Origin: Stercorarius parasiticus
Lineage: Eukaryota > Chordata > Aves > Charadriiformes > Stercorariidae
NCBI GenBank assembly: GCA_013396915.1
Contig: VWZL01000187.1
Location: 222,090 to 286,089 of the forward strand
Length of the DNA: 64,000 bases
Reading direction: 5' to 3'
Shown here: positions 13,201-25,091 of the stretch, piece by piece
Layout of the letters: every line of letters starts with the position of its first letter
How positions within the stretch are numbered: the stretch's first letter is position 1
The notes under the pieces: model-generated
Told to the model about the DNA's origin: nothing
The model's input: only the letters and a program-made list of their open reading frames with translations
Database searches by the model: none
Made by a program: the position numbers and the translations under genes

Positions 13201-15462
13201 TCTTTTGCATCAGCCCAGTCCATGGCAAAATGAAGATGTGCAGACTCATCTGACCAACACTTAAATTAGGGTCTTATTACAACTTGACACAGGAAGTTGA
13301 AAAGGGAGCCCGGTTCAAAAAGTGGGAGAGCATCATAAGTCCTGGCTAATTGGGAAGAGTGCCAAAGAACAGAGAACAACTGAGGAAGCCCACAGGTCCT
13401 CAGCAACCGTGACAAGGACAGAAAGATGCAGTCACTGGACACCAGTGCCATCACCTTCTTAACACAGGTCCACTTGCCTAACCAGTGGGGAACACAAATA
13501 TATTCTCCCAAGCTCCAGAAGAGAAGAAAATAACATCGTTTTATAAAAAGGGAAGACAGGAGGAGAAAAAGAGGGGGACAACAAGGAAACAGTAAGTCGC
13601 AAAATAGAAACACCACCTGCTGTGATGAAAAATACACAGGCAACCCTTACAGAGCACAGGGCTTTTACACCACTTCATAAGAACTTCAAGCATGCTCAGC
13701 AAAAAAGAGTATGGTTCTCAACACACAGCTTGGTGTACTATTTTTTAATTAAAAATTGAAAACATGGTTGAATTCAACACAATTTACAAAATGTATACAA
13801 ATCATAATAAAAATACTGCGTCTCTGTGCACAAAATGAAAGCTGTAAGTCACAATTCAAAGAAATGTGTTATAAGCAACCACTCATATTACATGCATACA
13901 CTTTTCATTCTTCACATGTGGCCCCTGTACTTTAGGCAAGAGCTGACTGCACCTATCTTTGGGCTTCTGACAAATCACAGTATTTCACAGAGCTTTCTCA
14001 TCCGTTTTTCCAAATGTTTAGCAATTGTACTTCTTCTTACAGCCTCTCAAAAAAATACACAATAGAAAAAGCAGCTATTATAAAAGTAATTTTTTAGCTG
14101 CTTCCAGCCTTGACACCAGGTTAGTGCATCTTGTTGTCAGTCTTCTAAATGCAAATTCCACTCTTTCTGTTGCTACCCACAGTAACATGGAGCAGTTTCC
14201 CCACTGCCCAATGAGAAGCTTCAGAAACCATATGGCAGCTTTAAATGAACAAGTGAAAGGATGGCAGAGCCATAAGCATATAGAAATCCTCAAAACAAAG
14301 GATCCTGTGTTTACTGCAGATAAACCCACGGTTCCTGGGCACTCTGGTAATGCTGGCAGAGACTGTTCCAATTCTTTGCTACCTTGGAGAAATACCTCTC
14401 CTCCCACACGTTCTCAGACCTCTCCTCTTCCCACTCCTGTGCACATACCAAAAAGACCTACAGATCCTGTCAGAGGCATCCAGCCTCTGTAAATACACTA
14501 ATAAGTACCTCTACATTGCTATGGTGCCAAGAGTGAAATACCATAACGACACACCTCAATTAAATAGTTCTTGATAATGGACCCACCAACATCAAGCTAG
14601 TGGCCAGCAATTAGAGGAGTGAAGCATGCCTAATGTCACAGCAGCAGCTACCATGCATTTTCCAGAGATGACATTGGCGACCTACAGCAAGCTTTGCACA
14701 TCAGCACAGAAAAACAGATTTTTGTCATCAAGTTATGCCCATGAGCGCTGGATACATGAGGTCTGCAGCATTATCCCATCTCATCATTTAGTGATACCTG
14801 TCCCACGCTGGTAGTGACACTTTTCCAAGCAATGTCTTGACCTGCTTAAACAACAGACATGGTAGATTACAGCAAATATCCCACCCTCAGGAACTCTGTT
14901 CTCAGGTGAGCTTCATCATTCCAGTCTGGAGATCACTAGGTGTTTCGTCAGACATACTTGCAAAGGTTGACAAGCTTATGACAAGTGACAACACTTGCAG
15001 CATTTGCTATCAGATAAATTGTGGCACCTGACAATGCCGTTTTCAAAGTACTAGGTAAAAGGAGATAGATTTTTTCCAAAACTTTTACTCTGATCCCAAG
15101 TCCCCCATTTCTATTAGTTTCTGCACCCTAGATTTACAGTGCAGACAGTTACAAAATTAATCCAGCAAACTGATGGAGCAATTTATTATGAGGAAGTTAT
15201 CAAAATGCTGAGCTTGTTTCCAGGCGTTTATGTCCCATCGCTCCAAGAGGATGAGCCAACAGTATTTTAATAATGAATAACATCACAGCACACTGTTCAC
15301 TCAAAAATTCTTGTAAATGATTTAGCACAGATGTGTACCACCTGAATCAATTTTCATGTGCAGATCTGTGATACTGAGTGATCAGGTTTTAATGCAAGAT
15401 GGAGTGCATGATGAATACAAATTTATCACTTTAAGAAAACTATTTATATTAATTTAACTTAC
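10247..15462. other. Non-coding stretch, presumed intron of gene A
   Basis: AT-rich DNA. It includes the spliceable but stop-filled minus segment at 11249-11304 and a 155-codon open frame on the plus strand (14025-14492) that matches no family I know and has no splice or promoter context. A 125-codon minus frame at 13266-13643 is similarly unsupported. Otherwise I see nothing in it. Confidence 0.45.
11249..11304 (-). other. Pseudo-exon or possible poison exon with stops in all frames
   Basis: On the minus strand the acceptor TGTGCGTATTTTAG and the near-perfect donor GTGACAG/GTAAGTGT flank 56 bases. Every reading frame contains a stop. Inclusion in a gene A transcript would therefore truncate the protein and could trigger nonsense-mediated decay. 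Splicing is inferred from motifs only. It may simply be a decoy. Confidence 0.2.
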
Positions 15463-15491
15463 CTCTTATAAATAGAAGCAAAATGCTATAG
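15463..15491 (-). CDS. Candidate 29-bp minus-strand exon of gene A
   Basis: The minus strand has a strong T-rich acceptor (TTGTTTTTTTTCTTCAG) followed by 29 bases and a near-consensus donor (GAG/GTAAGTTA). In the phase that links its neighbours it reads YSILLLFIR, a hydrophobic run. Another frame contains TAA. Splice sites are good, but the exon is unusually small and the peptide unremarkable, so this remains tentative. Confidence 0.2.
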
Positions 15492-15997
15492 CTGAAGAAA
15501 AAAAACAAATGGTTTCCTTTACGCATACAATATTCTGTCTAGAAGGAGAATGGATCAGAAACCCCTTTGTAGGAAACACAGTGCTTGAAAATTTACCTAA
15601 GTTTTTAAGAGTGTAAATCACCATGCTCAAAACCTTATTAAAAAAGCAAAATATAGATAAGACATTTATCATCACAATTCAAGAACTAGTGAATACCTGG
15701 TAAAAATACCAACAAGCATGTAAACGGTAGTAACTGATTTTATATAATGAATAATTGTGTTCCTTACTACCGTGTAAGATTTGAAGACCAAAAGAGTAAG
15801 TGGATTCAAAAAAGGAATTGAATTAGTGAATGATAAATCCATTGGCAAGAATTTAGCAGGGCAGCATCCAAGAAGTTGCTAAGACATTGACTGGAGAGGG
15901 GAATGAAACTCTCTTGAAAGTAAAAATTGAATCCTAGGAGATGTTTCTTGCATACTTTCCTGAAGACATTTGTAGGCAATTGTAAGAAACAGCTTAC

Positions 15998-16037
15998 CTG
16001 AGAAGATGAACCTTTTGTCTGATCCAGTATGACATTC
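15998..16037 (-). CDS. Candidate 40-bp minus-strand exon overlapping an old repeat
   Basis: The minus strand reads TTCGTGTCCTTAG (acceptor), 40 bases, then CTCAG/GTAAGCTG (donor). Entered one base into a codon, as exon 1 at 23535 requires, it is open and reads MSYWIRQKVHLL after the joining codon. The sequence resembles a repeat family common in sauropsid genomes ('...TACTGGATCAGAC...AGGT.CATCT...'), recalled from memory. It could be an exonised repeat or a decoy. Confidence 0.2.
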
Positions 16038-16040
16038 CTA
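15998..16040 (-). repeat. Fragment of an ancient interspersed repeat
   Basis: On the minus strand the segment GGAATGTCATACTGGATCAG and what follows it resemble a short motif I recall from dispersed repeats of birds and reptiles. Only about 40 bases are recognisable. The family name is not certain. Confidence 0.4.
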
Positions 16041-16984
16041 AGGACACGAAATCTGTAAAATTCTTTTCCATATATTTTATCAGTTTGCACACTGGGGGAC
16101 ATATGAGCGACTATAACGGCTCCGAAAGGCTAAGGCAGTTATAGGAGTGACAATGTCAATCATTTGAAATCTTCTGCATGTTGTGATCCAATCACATTTT
16201 CTCCAAAAGCCTGAACAAGCTGACCGAGGTGGTGACGCACACACAAAATAAACACAACAATCTCTTAGAAAGCTTAGGGGGGAAAAAAAGGCAGTAGGAA
16301 AGAAAATTAACAGTAAGATCTGCTGCATTCAGCTTCTACTACAGTGTGATCTTTTCCAGACTTGCTTTCATCCAGCCCTTCAAGCTGGACCCAAATACAG
16401 CTACATACAGCTATAGAAAGCAGGTATAGATTTGTTTTGTAACACATGCAAGACTTCATAAACCAATTAAGTTCATCTTTGAAGCATCTTATTTAGAATT
16501 ACATTAAATCTTGTAAGAAGATCCTAAATTCTCAAGCCAGAATGTCACATTGATGTTTTTAGAATAACACATGCAATCCATACAAATCTCTGCTGATTTA
16601 CAACACCAGCTGAAGCAGTTAGCGTAACGCAGCACTACATCAGATGGTCAATCTAAAAATATCAATATCCATAAAATCCTGTGTCTTTCAAAATTCACAC
16701 AATGTAGAGGGGGAGAAAGGAGGTCTTCCTGCTATGTGCCATCAAACACTAAATCTAAGCTTTCCTGCAAAACTTATTTTTGTCCTTCACTGAAGGGAAG
16801 GATGCTTGCCAAGCATAAACCACAGATAAACAGATGATATATTGTCTTCCCAAGTCTGACACTGGAATGCTTCAGTAACTTTGGTGCATGCTGTTTTTCA
16901 AGAGGAGAGTAAAAATCCTGGCCAGCAATGAAGCCAGTGCTTCCACTCCATTTTTGTACACTTTGACAACCTGAATAAGCAAGG

Positions 16985-17395
16985 CAGGACTCCGCAATGA
17001 GAGGGTTGAAGGGGCCAGACTTCTTTAGTCCAGCAAAGAGAAGGCAAAGGAGCTATGTAACAGCAGCACACTGCTACTTGAAGGGTAGCGACAAAGATCC
17101 CAAATGTAAACTCTTCCTGGTGTTGGTGGACAATATTACAAGGGGCAATGGTCACAACTGTGGCTTGGGAGGTTCAGGTTGAATGTGAGGAAAAATTCTT
17201 TCACTAGGAGGTAGTGTAGCTCTTGAGCAGGTTACACACAGAGGCTCTAAATCCCTCTCTTTTGGGAGACTTTTCAAGACACAGCTAGACAAAGCCTTGG
17301 CTGGATGAATCCAGCCTTGGCAACAGTCCTGCTTCAAGCAGGAGGCTGGACTAGGTGACCCCAGATCTCCCCTCCAGCCAACGCTTCCATGGCCA
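16985..17395 (+). mobile_element. CR1 LINE fragment, old, plus orientation
   Basis: Recognisable blocks of the CR1 3' region occur in order: 'caatgagagggttgaaggg', 'ggcaatggtcacaactgtgg', 'gggaggttcaggttgaatgt', 'gaggaaaaattctttcacta', 'ggctggactaggtgacccc' and 'ctccagccaacgcttccatg'. The 5' end is missing and substitutions are many, so it is an old copy. The short frames across it are remnants without function. Confidence 0.9.
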
Positions 17396-20300
17396 CAAAC
17401 ACAAAATCATCAAAGCAAAGAAACTAAACCATGCTAAATGTAAAGTGCTGTATTTAACTACAGATAATAAGCATCAATAGAAGTCGTCAATGTCAAATGG
17501 CTTTAAGTGCTATCAAAAGAAAATTTGTTTTCATACTGCCCATATTGTATGAGATGCTTATTGAAACAACACATGCAGAACTACATCAACTTTTAATGGA
17601 GAGTGTCAACACTGCTTCTCTGTTGTTTCCAGATTTTAAATCAAGGCTGTATTGTCAAAAGTAAATACTGACAAATTTATTTACAAATATTAAAGTTTTT
17701 TCCATCTGTAAACAACAACTACTATGGTAAAAGCTTCCTGCAATGAGGTTATGACTCATTCTGCCCTTTGGTGTTCGTCCCCATCCTTTATGCAACAACC
17801 CTGATTTATCATTTGTTACCTCCACAGGAAATGATTGCTTGCAACACAGTTAACAGCATGGTCTTTGGGCAATCATAACTCAGTGGGTTATTCTCTGGCT
17901 ATAAACTCAATGCTCCTTACGCATGATACATTTTCGTGCCTTGCTTTGACTATAACCTAAGTGAAGAAGGTCCATTTCATCATGCAATAATAATAATAAT
18001 ACTTATTATTATTTGTCCTTCTACAGTTTCCTTGGCTAGGAGATCACCCTGTTGACTGTAAGAAGTTATTCAGTTATTTTCTTTAGAGCAGCCTTCATTT
18101 TTAGGAAGATTATTTCTTCAGAAGACACAACATTCTGTGGTTCAGTCTACACTCTTGGCCAAGTAACTGCAAGTAGTTTTTCTCCTTGCCACTGACAGTA
18201 CACTTGAATTTCAAGATATGTTGGTGAATTTCCATGTATAGGCTACATTATTTAACTTCCACAAAAGCTTTAATTAGTATCTTATATTTACCTGAAGCAA
18301 ACTACATTCAAAAACTATGAAATACAATGCACATGTGCGCTGTAACTTCAACTGGCTATGGAAAAGGCCTGATCAGGTAATCTTTTTAAGACATATATGA
18401 TACAACATATTAGCACCAATTAGAGATTATTACAGAAGAATTACATTATTTGTGCTCTTTGAATTTTAAGTGTTTTACTGTGGTGGTGCCTAAAGCAATT
18501 ATTAAAACTGAAGCCCTTGAGCCTGCATTGGGACTACAAAAACATAACAGACTGAATCCCAGGAGAGAGGGAAGAGATGCACAGCTGGCAATCAACTTGA
18601 ACTTCATTCTTGAACTTGTGAGCCAACTAGTTAAATAAATAAATAAAATAAATATTTGCTCTCACCCGTTCCAACTCTCCTCTCAGCCCTCTTTTTAAGG
18701 GCTTCTTGTGTACATGTGGACAGACCAGCAGATCATAAGTAGCCCTTATGCATTTATTCAAGACAGTGGATCTGCTCTATCAGGATTTTTTTTTCTTCTC
18801 TGAATAAGAAATGATAAAGAGTTACTCTTGCTACAGACAAGCAGAAAAATTTCCAGATTAGCACTGAAGGACACAGGCATGCAGGCAAAGAAGTTTCCAG
18901 ATGAACAATGCTGACTTTTGTTCTGCAAGACACAGATCTTTCTGCTTCTTCTAAGATGTAAGAATCAGCAGTAAAATGTAAGATTTAGTTAAGATTTTAA
19001 GAACACAGCAACTAACTCTTAGAGCCACCTTTTTCCTAATCATGCTTTCTTTCCCCTCCAGGGTCACTGGCACCCCCTTGGGAAGTACTAAGGTCAAGCT
19101 GTTCACGTTATGATCCAGTGAACCCTAAAGGACATCATCACTTAATCAGTCTCAGACTGAAGAATTTCATTAAGAATTTCAGAACATCTTATTCTTTACT
19201 TCTCAAGGCCGAACACATATTTTACATTAACCTGGGAACAACGACTGAGCATTCTTGTATCAAATTCCTCATTTATCCGTGATGCCTGCAAATTAGTGTT
19301 CACTGAATTTCATCAGACACACAACACAAACATACCCCCATAACCTCTCAGCATGTTGAGCAGTGAAATATTCAACCTTAATTTGTTGTATTGGACACAG
19401 CTCATTGTTCTCAGCTTCCAAAACAAGTCAGTGCCAGTTTGATGTGGGAGTTGTGGGAGTGTAAAGAATTGATCCAACTCTGAACTAGATCTTGTTTTGG
19501 CAAGAAAAACCCCAAAGCACTCAGTCAATCAACCCACCAAAAATAGATTATTTCACCCATAATCTAAAATTGCCCACGAGTGTTGAAAAAGTTTCAGAAA
19601 ACATCTGAAATACTACAGAGAAACACAGAAAGGTGAGGGAGGGGACAGAGGGGGACGGACACACAAACAAAAAGAAGGCAGAGATGTTTCAGTCAGCATA
19701 GCAAAACTTGCGTGCAAAATTTACAGCCACTGTGTGGGAACAAACCACAGACAAGCATTTGTGGTAAGTAAAAGAGAGCAATATTAAATTAAGTCAAAGC
19801 CTTTCCTTGTATTATTGACCATCTGTACTTTTAACCACACATTAAAGTACAAATCACAATAGCTCTTCATTATGAACTCAAATAATTTCATTATTGACTT
19901 CTATATTTGGCAATTTTATTTCATTTTTAAGTAAGGAAACGTCTGACACATCCATAATGGGCCATTATTTCTCAAGGAACACTGACCAGAATTCAAAGTG
20001 AAATAATATAGACACCGAATATGTTAAAAATTTCTTGTGCACTTTAGATAACATCAGAATACAGAGATTATCCCTCAGCCCCAATTTGGTGGTAAGGACA
20101 CATAATTAACCAATGCAATTCATAACTAAGATTTACTATATTCACTATAAACTTCCCTACAAGTCCACTTATTTTAGTCAATAGTCACAAAATAAAAAGC
20201 TAGTCAAAATAGGAAAGCACATCAGATTAGGGTCCAAAGTTAGACTGGAGAGAACCTGTAAATCTATGGGAAAATAGGATTTTAATTTGGCTTCTGTTGT

Positions 20301-23279
20301 TGTTCTTTGGGGTTTTTTTCCCCACTTTATGAAAAACAAACTAAGTAAAAATGCTAACATTCTAAACCAAAAAATCCACTAAAATAACAGCATTCTCTAT
20401 TACTTCCCAGAGCAATAATGTATGCGACAGAAATATGCAACAAGGGGGGTAGAAATCAATCACGTTATTTTACTTATTTATATTGCAGTAAAATAACCTA
20501 AAGGTTTCCAGCAAGACTGGCTTCCTTCTGCACAGCAGGTGACCAAGTGATTCAGTTTAACGAACCTATGCATCTACTTTTATTCTTCTCAATTTTTAAA
20601 GAATGTATCCTAGTTCTCCTCCCTATCACTTAAAAAAACTACACATACAAAAAAATAAACAATCAGCATTTTCTCAAAGGGATAATCATTTCATTAGAAG
20701 AGTCTCAAATTGCTCTACTTAGTATCTTCTTGCAGGTTTTCTGGAACATGCTAATTAAAAAGCTTTCTTGAATTCAGAGAAAACAATTCCACCATCACGA
20801 TACGCAGTGGGGTAAAAACAGGCAGTCAGACAAGTCAGCTGAGCTATCTATGACTACTCCATGGACAAGGATGGTTCTGCCCATCTCATCTGCTCACGTT
20901 TCCAAGTTTTCATTCCCTGCTTTAATATCAGCTCCGACACTTGTCTAGCGCTTAAGCAAGCCTCTTCAGCTCATTAAACCAGTAAAAAAGCCCCCAACCC
21001 AATCCAGCAAAAAACCCCAACCAAACCAAGAAACCCCAACCAACCAAATAAAAAACACCACACAAGTAGGTCCCTAATAGCTCTCAGGCTGCAGTTTCAC
21101 AGCAACCTAAGCCAAAGTAACTCCTGGCTGCCATAGTCTCTTACCTCCCTCTGGCTGCATGTTCCTACTCTTTCCCTTGTGCCAGCTTCAACATTCACCA
21201 GAACCTGTACAGAATGATTCCAGCAAGCTGAATCAGCAGGCTCTCCGCTGAAGAGAGCAAGAAAAATAGCTCTGTGCTCGGGCAACGCACCAGAACAGGT
21301 TGGTGCAGGTTCTAGTGAGCGAAAGAGCTCCAAGAGAGGCCTCAGCAGCCACCAGGTAGATCAGCCCAAGCTGCCACCAAACCATAACTTCAGTGACTTC
21401 ACTCACCAACAGGTTGGACAAGCAGCAGAGCTGACACACGAGGGAGAGCAGAAATGCACATCCACAGAAGAGATCACACCTCTAGCAGCAGGAAGCTGTT
21501 AGGAATATTTAGCTGGCTTCATCCTACAGTATCTGGCATAGCACAACTGTGACTAGCTTCAAGGGAAAACACTACTTCTTCGTTCCACTGTATCCTGTGT
21601 TCTGGTCCTCCAATAAAACAGTGCTAACTACATGCCTGAGTGTTTAGCAAGTCAGAAGCGTTTCTGAACTTTCACCTTTCAACTGCCACTTTGCATACGT
21701 GTGTTATATGTGCAGGGCAAAGGTGAGCAACTGCCCTTATGCACTTTCATGCATAAGCTGAACATACCAGAAATTTAAGTTGTTCGCATTCACAATTAGT
21801 TTAGCAGACTGAAATGCTTAAATTGACAGTCTGCTAAGATGCAACTACAACATTTCTTAAACCCTGCAAAAATACCCAACAGGCTTATTTAACACCTATT
21901 TACATTACCATTTTGGCGGTGTAACTGCATATTACATGCAAAAAACCGCCCGCTTATTTTCAATAGGTTTGTATATAAAGTTATAAGAGAATTGTCAAGT
22001 AAGGGAAGAACAGCAAACATCCACCTCAGGTGATATTCTTCAGGGATGCCTTAAGAATGCTCCACTGGGAGTCTTTGTGCCGTTTTCCACTGTAGAGTCT
22101 TGCATACAGATGGAAAGAAGGCGGGACAACTAAAGCTGAATGCTATTCATTCACACATACTTTACACTAGTAAGGTAAATAGTGCCAGGCCCATTTCAAA
22201 GGGGGGTTGTCAGGACAAAATAATAATAAAAATAAAAAAGGATGCAGGCTCTTTATTACTGATTGGTAGCATTGTGCCGAAGACAAACTCTGGGAACAAG
22301 CTTTGTTCCACAAGAAGGCGGCAAAGATTATACACATATATGAACTGTAGAACCAATTACATGTTTTCCGCTAATAAAAATCTCCAAAAGAAACACCTTT
22401 AAAAACCAAACATCACAACTAGCAGTGTGAACATTTAGCTATTAAGGAAACCATACAGGAACCAGCATTTCTTTTTTTTTTTTGCACCCTACCCTAGACA
22501 AGGTGAAACCCTGCATGCATGCCAAGCCACAATAGTTTCAATAGGCTCCTGCTAATCCTGCACCTGCCCAGATATGCAGTGACATAACTAGAGTCACTGG
22601 AAGCCACAGGGCCTACTTGTTGCAAGTTTTCCCTCAAATTGCTGGTTTTTTGCCATCTACGAGGGGACACTCAATTTCTCGTTGCTCAAATGGATGCAAA
22701 ACCACATGACTTGTAGAAAATACTATACCATTAAGGTTGTATCATAATTATTAAAAATCAGAATATTTGGAATTCATCTTTAAATATGCAGTGTGGCTGA
22801 GATTTTCCCTGGAAACAGACCTTAGAAAAACGATTAATTCTGGAGGGGATTTTACGTAGACAGAAAAAGAAATGCTGCGTTCACACCTCAGTGATTACAG
22901 AAAGGTGATAAACGCAGTGCCCCTCAGTTAACAATGATGTCTGAATTAAATACTTTCAGTTGCTGCCAGGATCCACTGGACTTCACCATTTCAAATAAAA
23001 GCTTGTTGCGACCTCCAAGTCTCTCCATAAAGACGTTATCAACCCGCATGCTCCCAAGCCCCTGTCTCCATGCCTCCTCGTATACACCGATTCTTGCCTC
23101 CTTTTTGCGAAGGCCTGCTGTCCATACCTCCATGGAAATGGTTACACATGGACAACCTTGGTATGTAGATGTTCCTCCACTTAGGTACTTTCAAGAAAAA
23201 TCGGTATTTTATTTCCTGATATAGCATTTTAAGTGTCTGTCTGTGTCTCCAGTGGACAGTGCGTGCCCATGCTAGCACT
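17396..23279. other. Non-coding stretch, presumed first intron of gene A
   Basis: AT-rich DNA with no confident exon. It contains TAA/TTA triplet runs that can fold back on each other (17986-18013), an (AAAT)n run (18632-18655), and a perfect 11-bp inverted repeat (21801-21811 with 21827-21837). A minus-strand donor-like CCAGAGGGAG/GTAAGAGAC at about 21147 has no clear partner acceptor. Confidence 0.45.
18632..18655. repeat. (AAAT)n microsatellite
   Basis: A short run of AAAT/AATA units visible directly in the sequence. Confidence 0.8.
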
Positions 23280-23534
23280 AGCTCAGAGGAGCCGGCCGTG
23301 GGGCTGAGCCCCGGAGAGGAGAGCCCGCGGGGGGACCACGCTTGCGGCTCACGCCGGCCCGTGGCTCGGATGATGCACCGGCGCTGACCTGCCCCGACCT
23401 CGGGTGAAGCCGGCCGGGAGGGCACACGGCGGGGCGGCACCGCCAACGCCGCCCGGCCCCTGACAAGGGATTCAGACCGGTGGACCGGGCCAGGGCTAGC
23501 CCAAAGCAAGCGACGCCGCGGCCCCGCCCCTCAC

Positions 23535-23625
23535 CTGCCGCCGAGCTCAGGGCGACCCTCCGGTGCCTCCTCCCGAGCTCCCGCAGCTCCTCCTCGTCCT
23601 CCTCCAGCCTCCAGGCTTCGGCCAT
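23535..23625 (-). CDS. Coding exon 1 of unidentified minus-strand gene A
   Basis: From the ATG at 23625 the minus strand reads 30 codons, beginning MAEAWRLEEDEEELRELG and continuing with a basic RRHRRVAL segment. It then splices at CGGCAG/GTGAGGGG, ending one base into a codon. The start context GCCGCCGATGG is close to a perfect Kozak sequence. An in-frame ATG nine codons upstream (23652) has a poor context. The peptide is highly charged (acidic then basic) and probably helical, with no signal peptide. Placement in a CpG island with a consensus donor supports a genuine first exon. I do not recognise the family. Downstream exons are uncertain; see the candidates at 16.0, 15.5, 5.2 and 4.3 kb. 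Confidence 0.6.
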
Positions 23626-23652
23626 CGGCGGCGGGGCGGCGGCCGAACGCAT

Positions 23653-23673
23653 TCAAGAAACGGGGGCTGCCAT
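23653..23673 (-). promoter_or_regulatory. Six-codon uORF ending directly at the next ATG
   Basis: In the presumed 5' leader of gene A the minus strand carries ATG, five further codons and TGA (peptide MAAPVS). The next three bases are the ATG at 23652. Such an arrangement can permit reinitiation or leaky scanning to the main start at 23625. It matters only if the transcription start lies upstream of 23673, which is inferred. Confidence 0.4.
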
Positions 23674-24100
23674 GTCCGCCCGCGGCCGCCCGGCCCCCGG
23701 GATCCCCGGGGCTGCCCTGCACCTGCGCCTTCTCCGGCCCGCGTCCCCCCAGTGAGCTCTCAGCCCAGGCGGCTCCGCGCTGCTGCCGGCGGGGCGAGCG
23801 GGGGCGAGGCGGGAGCCGGCGGGCGGGAGGACAGGCGGCGGCGGCCTTTCCTGCCCATCCGCGGCTCTCCGGCGTCAGCAGGAAACCCGGCGGCCGCCTG
23901 GCACCGGCACAAAAGGGGGCGGAGGAGGCGGCGGCGGGGGGAGGTACCTGGCGGTCGCCGCCGGGCAGCGCTCTGCCGCGGCGGGCACCTCGCCGTGCCC
24001 CAGGGGTCGCCGGCGGTACCGAGAAAGGGGCGTGTGGACCCCCGGTGCTAAGGGGGAAAAAGGGCTTGCGGCGAGGGGGTGCGAAGTCTTCCTCGCCTCA

Positions 24101-25091
24101 GGACGAGAGTAAGGAGGTGCAAAGGGCAGTTACTGCGACCGGGAAGGAAAGCTGGTCGCCCTCGGAGCATCGGAGTGGCCCATAGGCTTAAGGCTGAGGC
24201 AGGCAGGCGTTCCAAGGGCGGCCGGCTGTAATTGGCGGCCAGGAGGATGTATTTCTTGGCGTGGGGTTCGTTTGGGTGGTTTAAACCACTTGAGGAGAAG
24301 TGATCTTATGGCCAGACTTGAAACTGGTGAGGTACACGCTTCCAATGCAGAAGCAATATGAAATATCTGGCCAGGTATCAGGTTGGACACTTAGAAGTCA
24401 GGTGTAGTTTTAGCTTTAGTTATTATTTTTTTTCTGAGCCTCAGGTGCCCATATCTAAAATGGAAATCATATTGTTTCTTCACGTCATATGGTTACTGTA
24501 AAATCAAGCCATAAATGTTTTTACAGATGACTCCGTATCAGGCAACACTTTAAGAAAGCATATAAGGAAGTTAAATTCAGCTTCAGAGCAGGTGGGTAAG
24601 GGACGGTAAATAAATAAAGTACGTGACCACAAATTAGACCAGGAAGATACAACAAAACATTGTGTAATCCTAATATTGAGCAATATCTGCGCTGACTCAC
24701 TAAGCACCATCTACTCTCTACACTGAATAAAGCAGATTGTGCAGGTTGAAAAAATGTGATCACAAAACCAAGAAATATATAATAATGCGTGAATACAATT
24801 GATTGTCTACTCATTTTTTAGTGTTTCAGTGCCTGACTTTACAATCATTGTTCCTTAACAGAGTTTTCTTCACTGGAACGTTTAGCACTCAAGGGGTGTA
24901 ATAGTTATACTTTAGAAGGACATAAGGCTTTATACTGTAAGAGGATGTAAGGCCAGGCATAAAACTGGGTGTACAGCAGGACTATATAACAGACAAACCA
25001 AACCTTCCACTACAGGCATGTGTTCTCAAAAGCCTTGTGCTCTGGATGACCTGTGCATGGCTGGATTGCATGGTAAGTCAAAAGATCTCAC
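24101..25091. other. Upstream flank of gene A, no feature seen
   Basis: GC falls back to AT-rich within a few hundred bases of the island. There is no supportable exon and no minus-strand AATAAA that would clearly end a transcript arriving from 25.1 kb. A plus-strand AATAAA-like run is present near 24609-24620. Confidence 0.5.

Larger units (their letters stand above)
23280..24100. promoter_or_regulatory. CpG island, promoter of minus-strand gene A
   Basis: An abrupt change from AT-rich flanks to dense GC with many CG dinucleotides, including stretches such as GCGGCGGGGCGGCGG and several Sp1-like GGGCGG or CCGCCC boxes. Vertebrate CpG islands of this kind mark housekeeping-type promoters. 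The minus-strand coding exon 1 lies inside it, so transcription probably starts around 23.7-24.0 kb and runs left. The long open frames on both strands here are a by-product of few AT-rich stop codons. Confidence 0.85.

Noticed and set aside
13266..13643. 125-codon minus-strand frame.
   Set aside because: No splice or start context and no recognisable motif; the region reads as non-coding DNA.
23278..24051. Long open frames on both strands of the first CpG island (up to 162 codons).
   Set aside because: GC-rich islands contain few stop codons, so long frames arise by composition. Only the 23535-23625 minus segment has a good start context and a splice donor.
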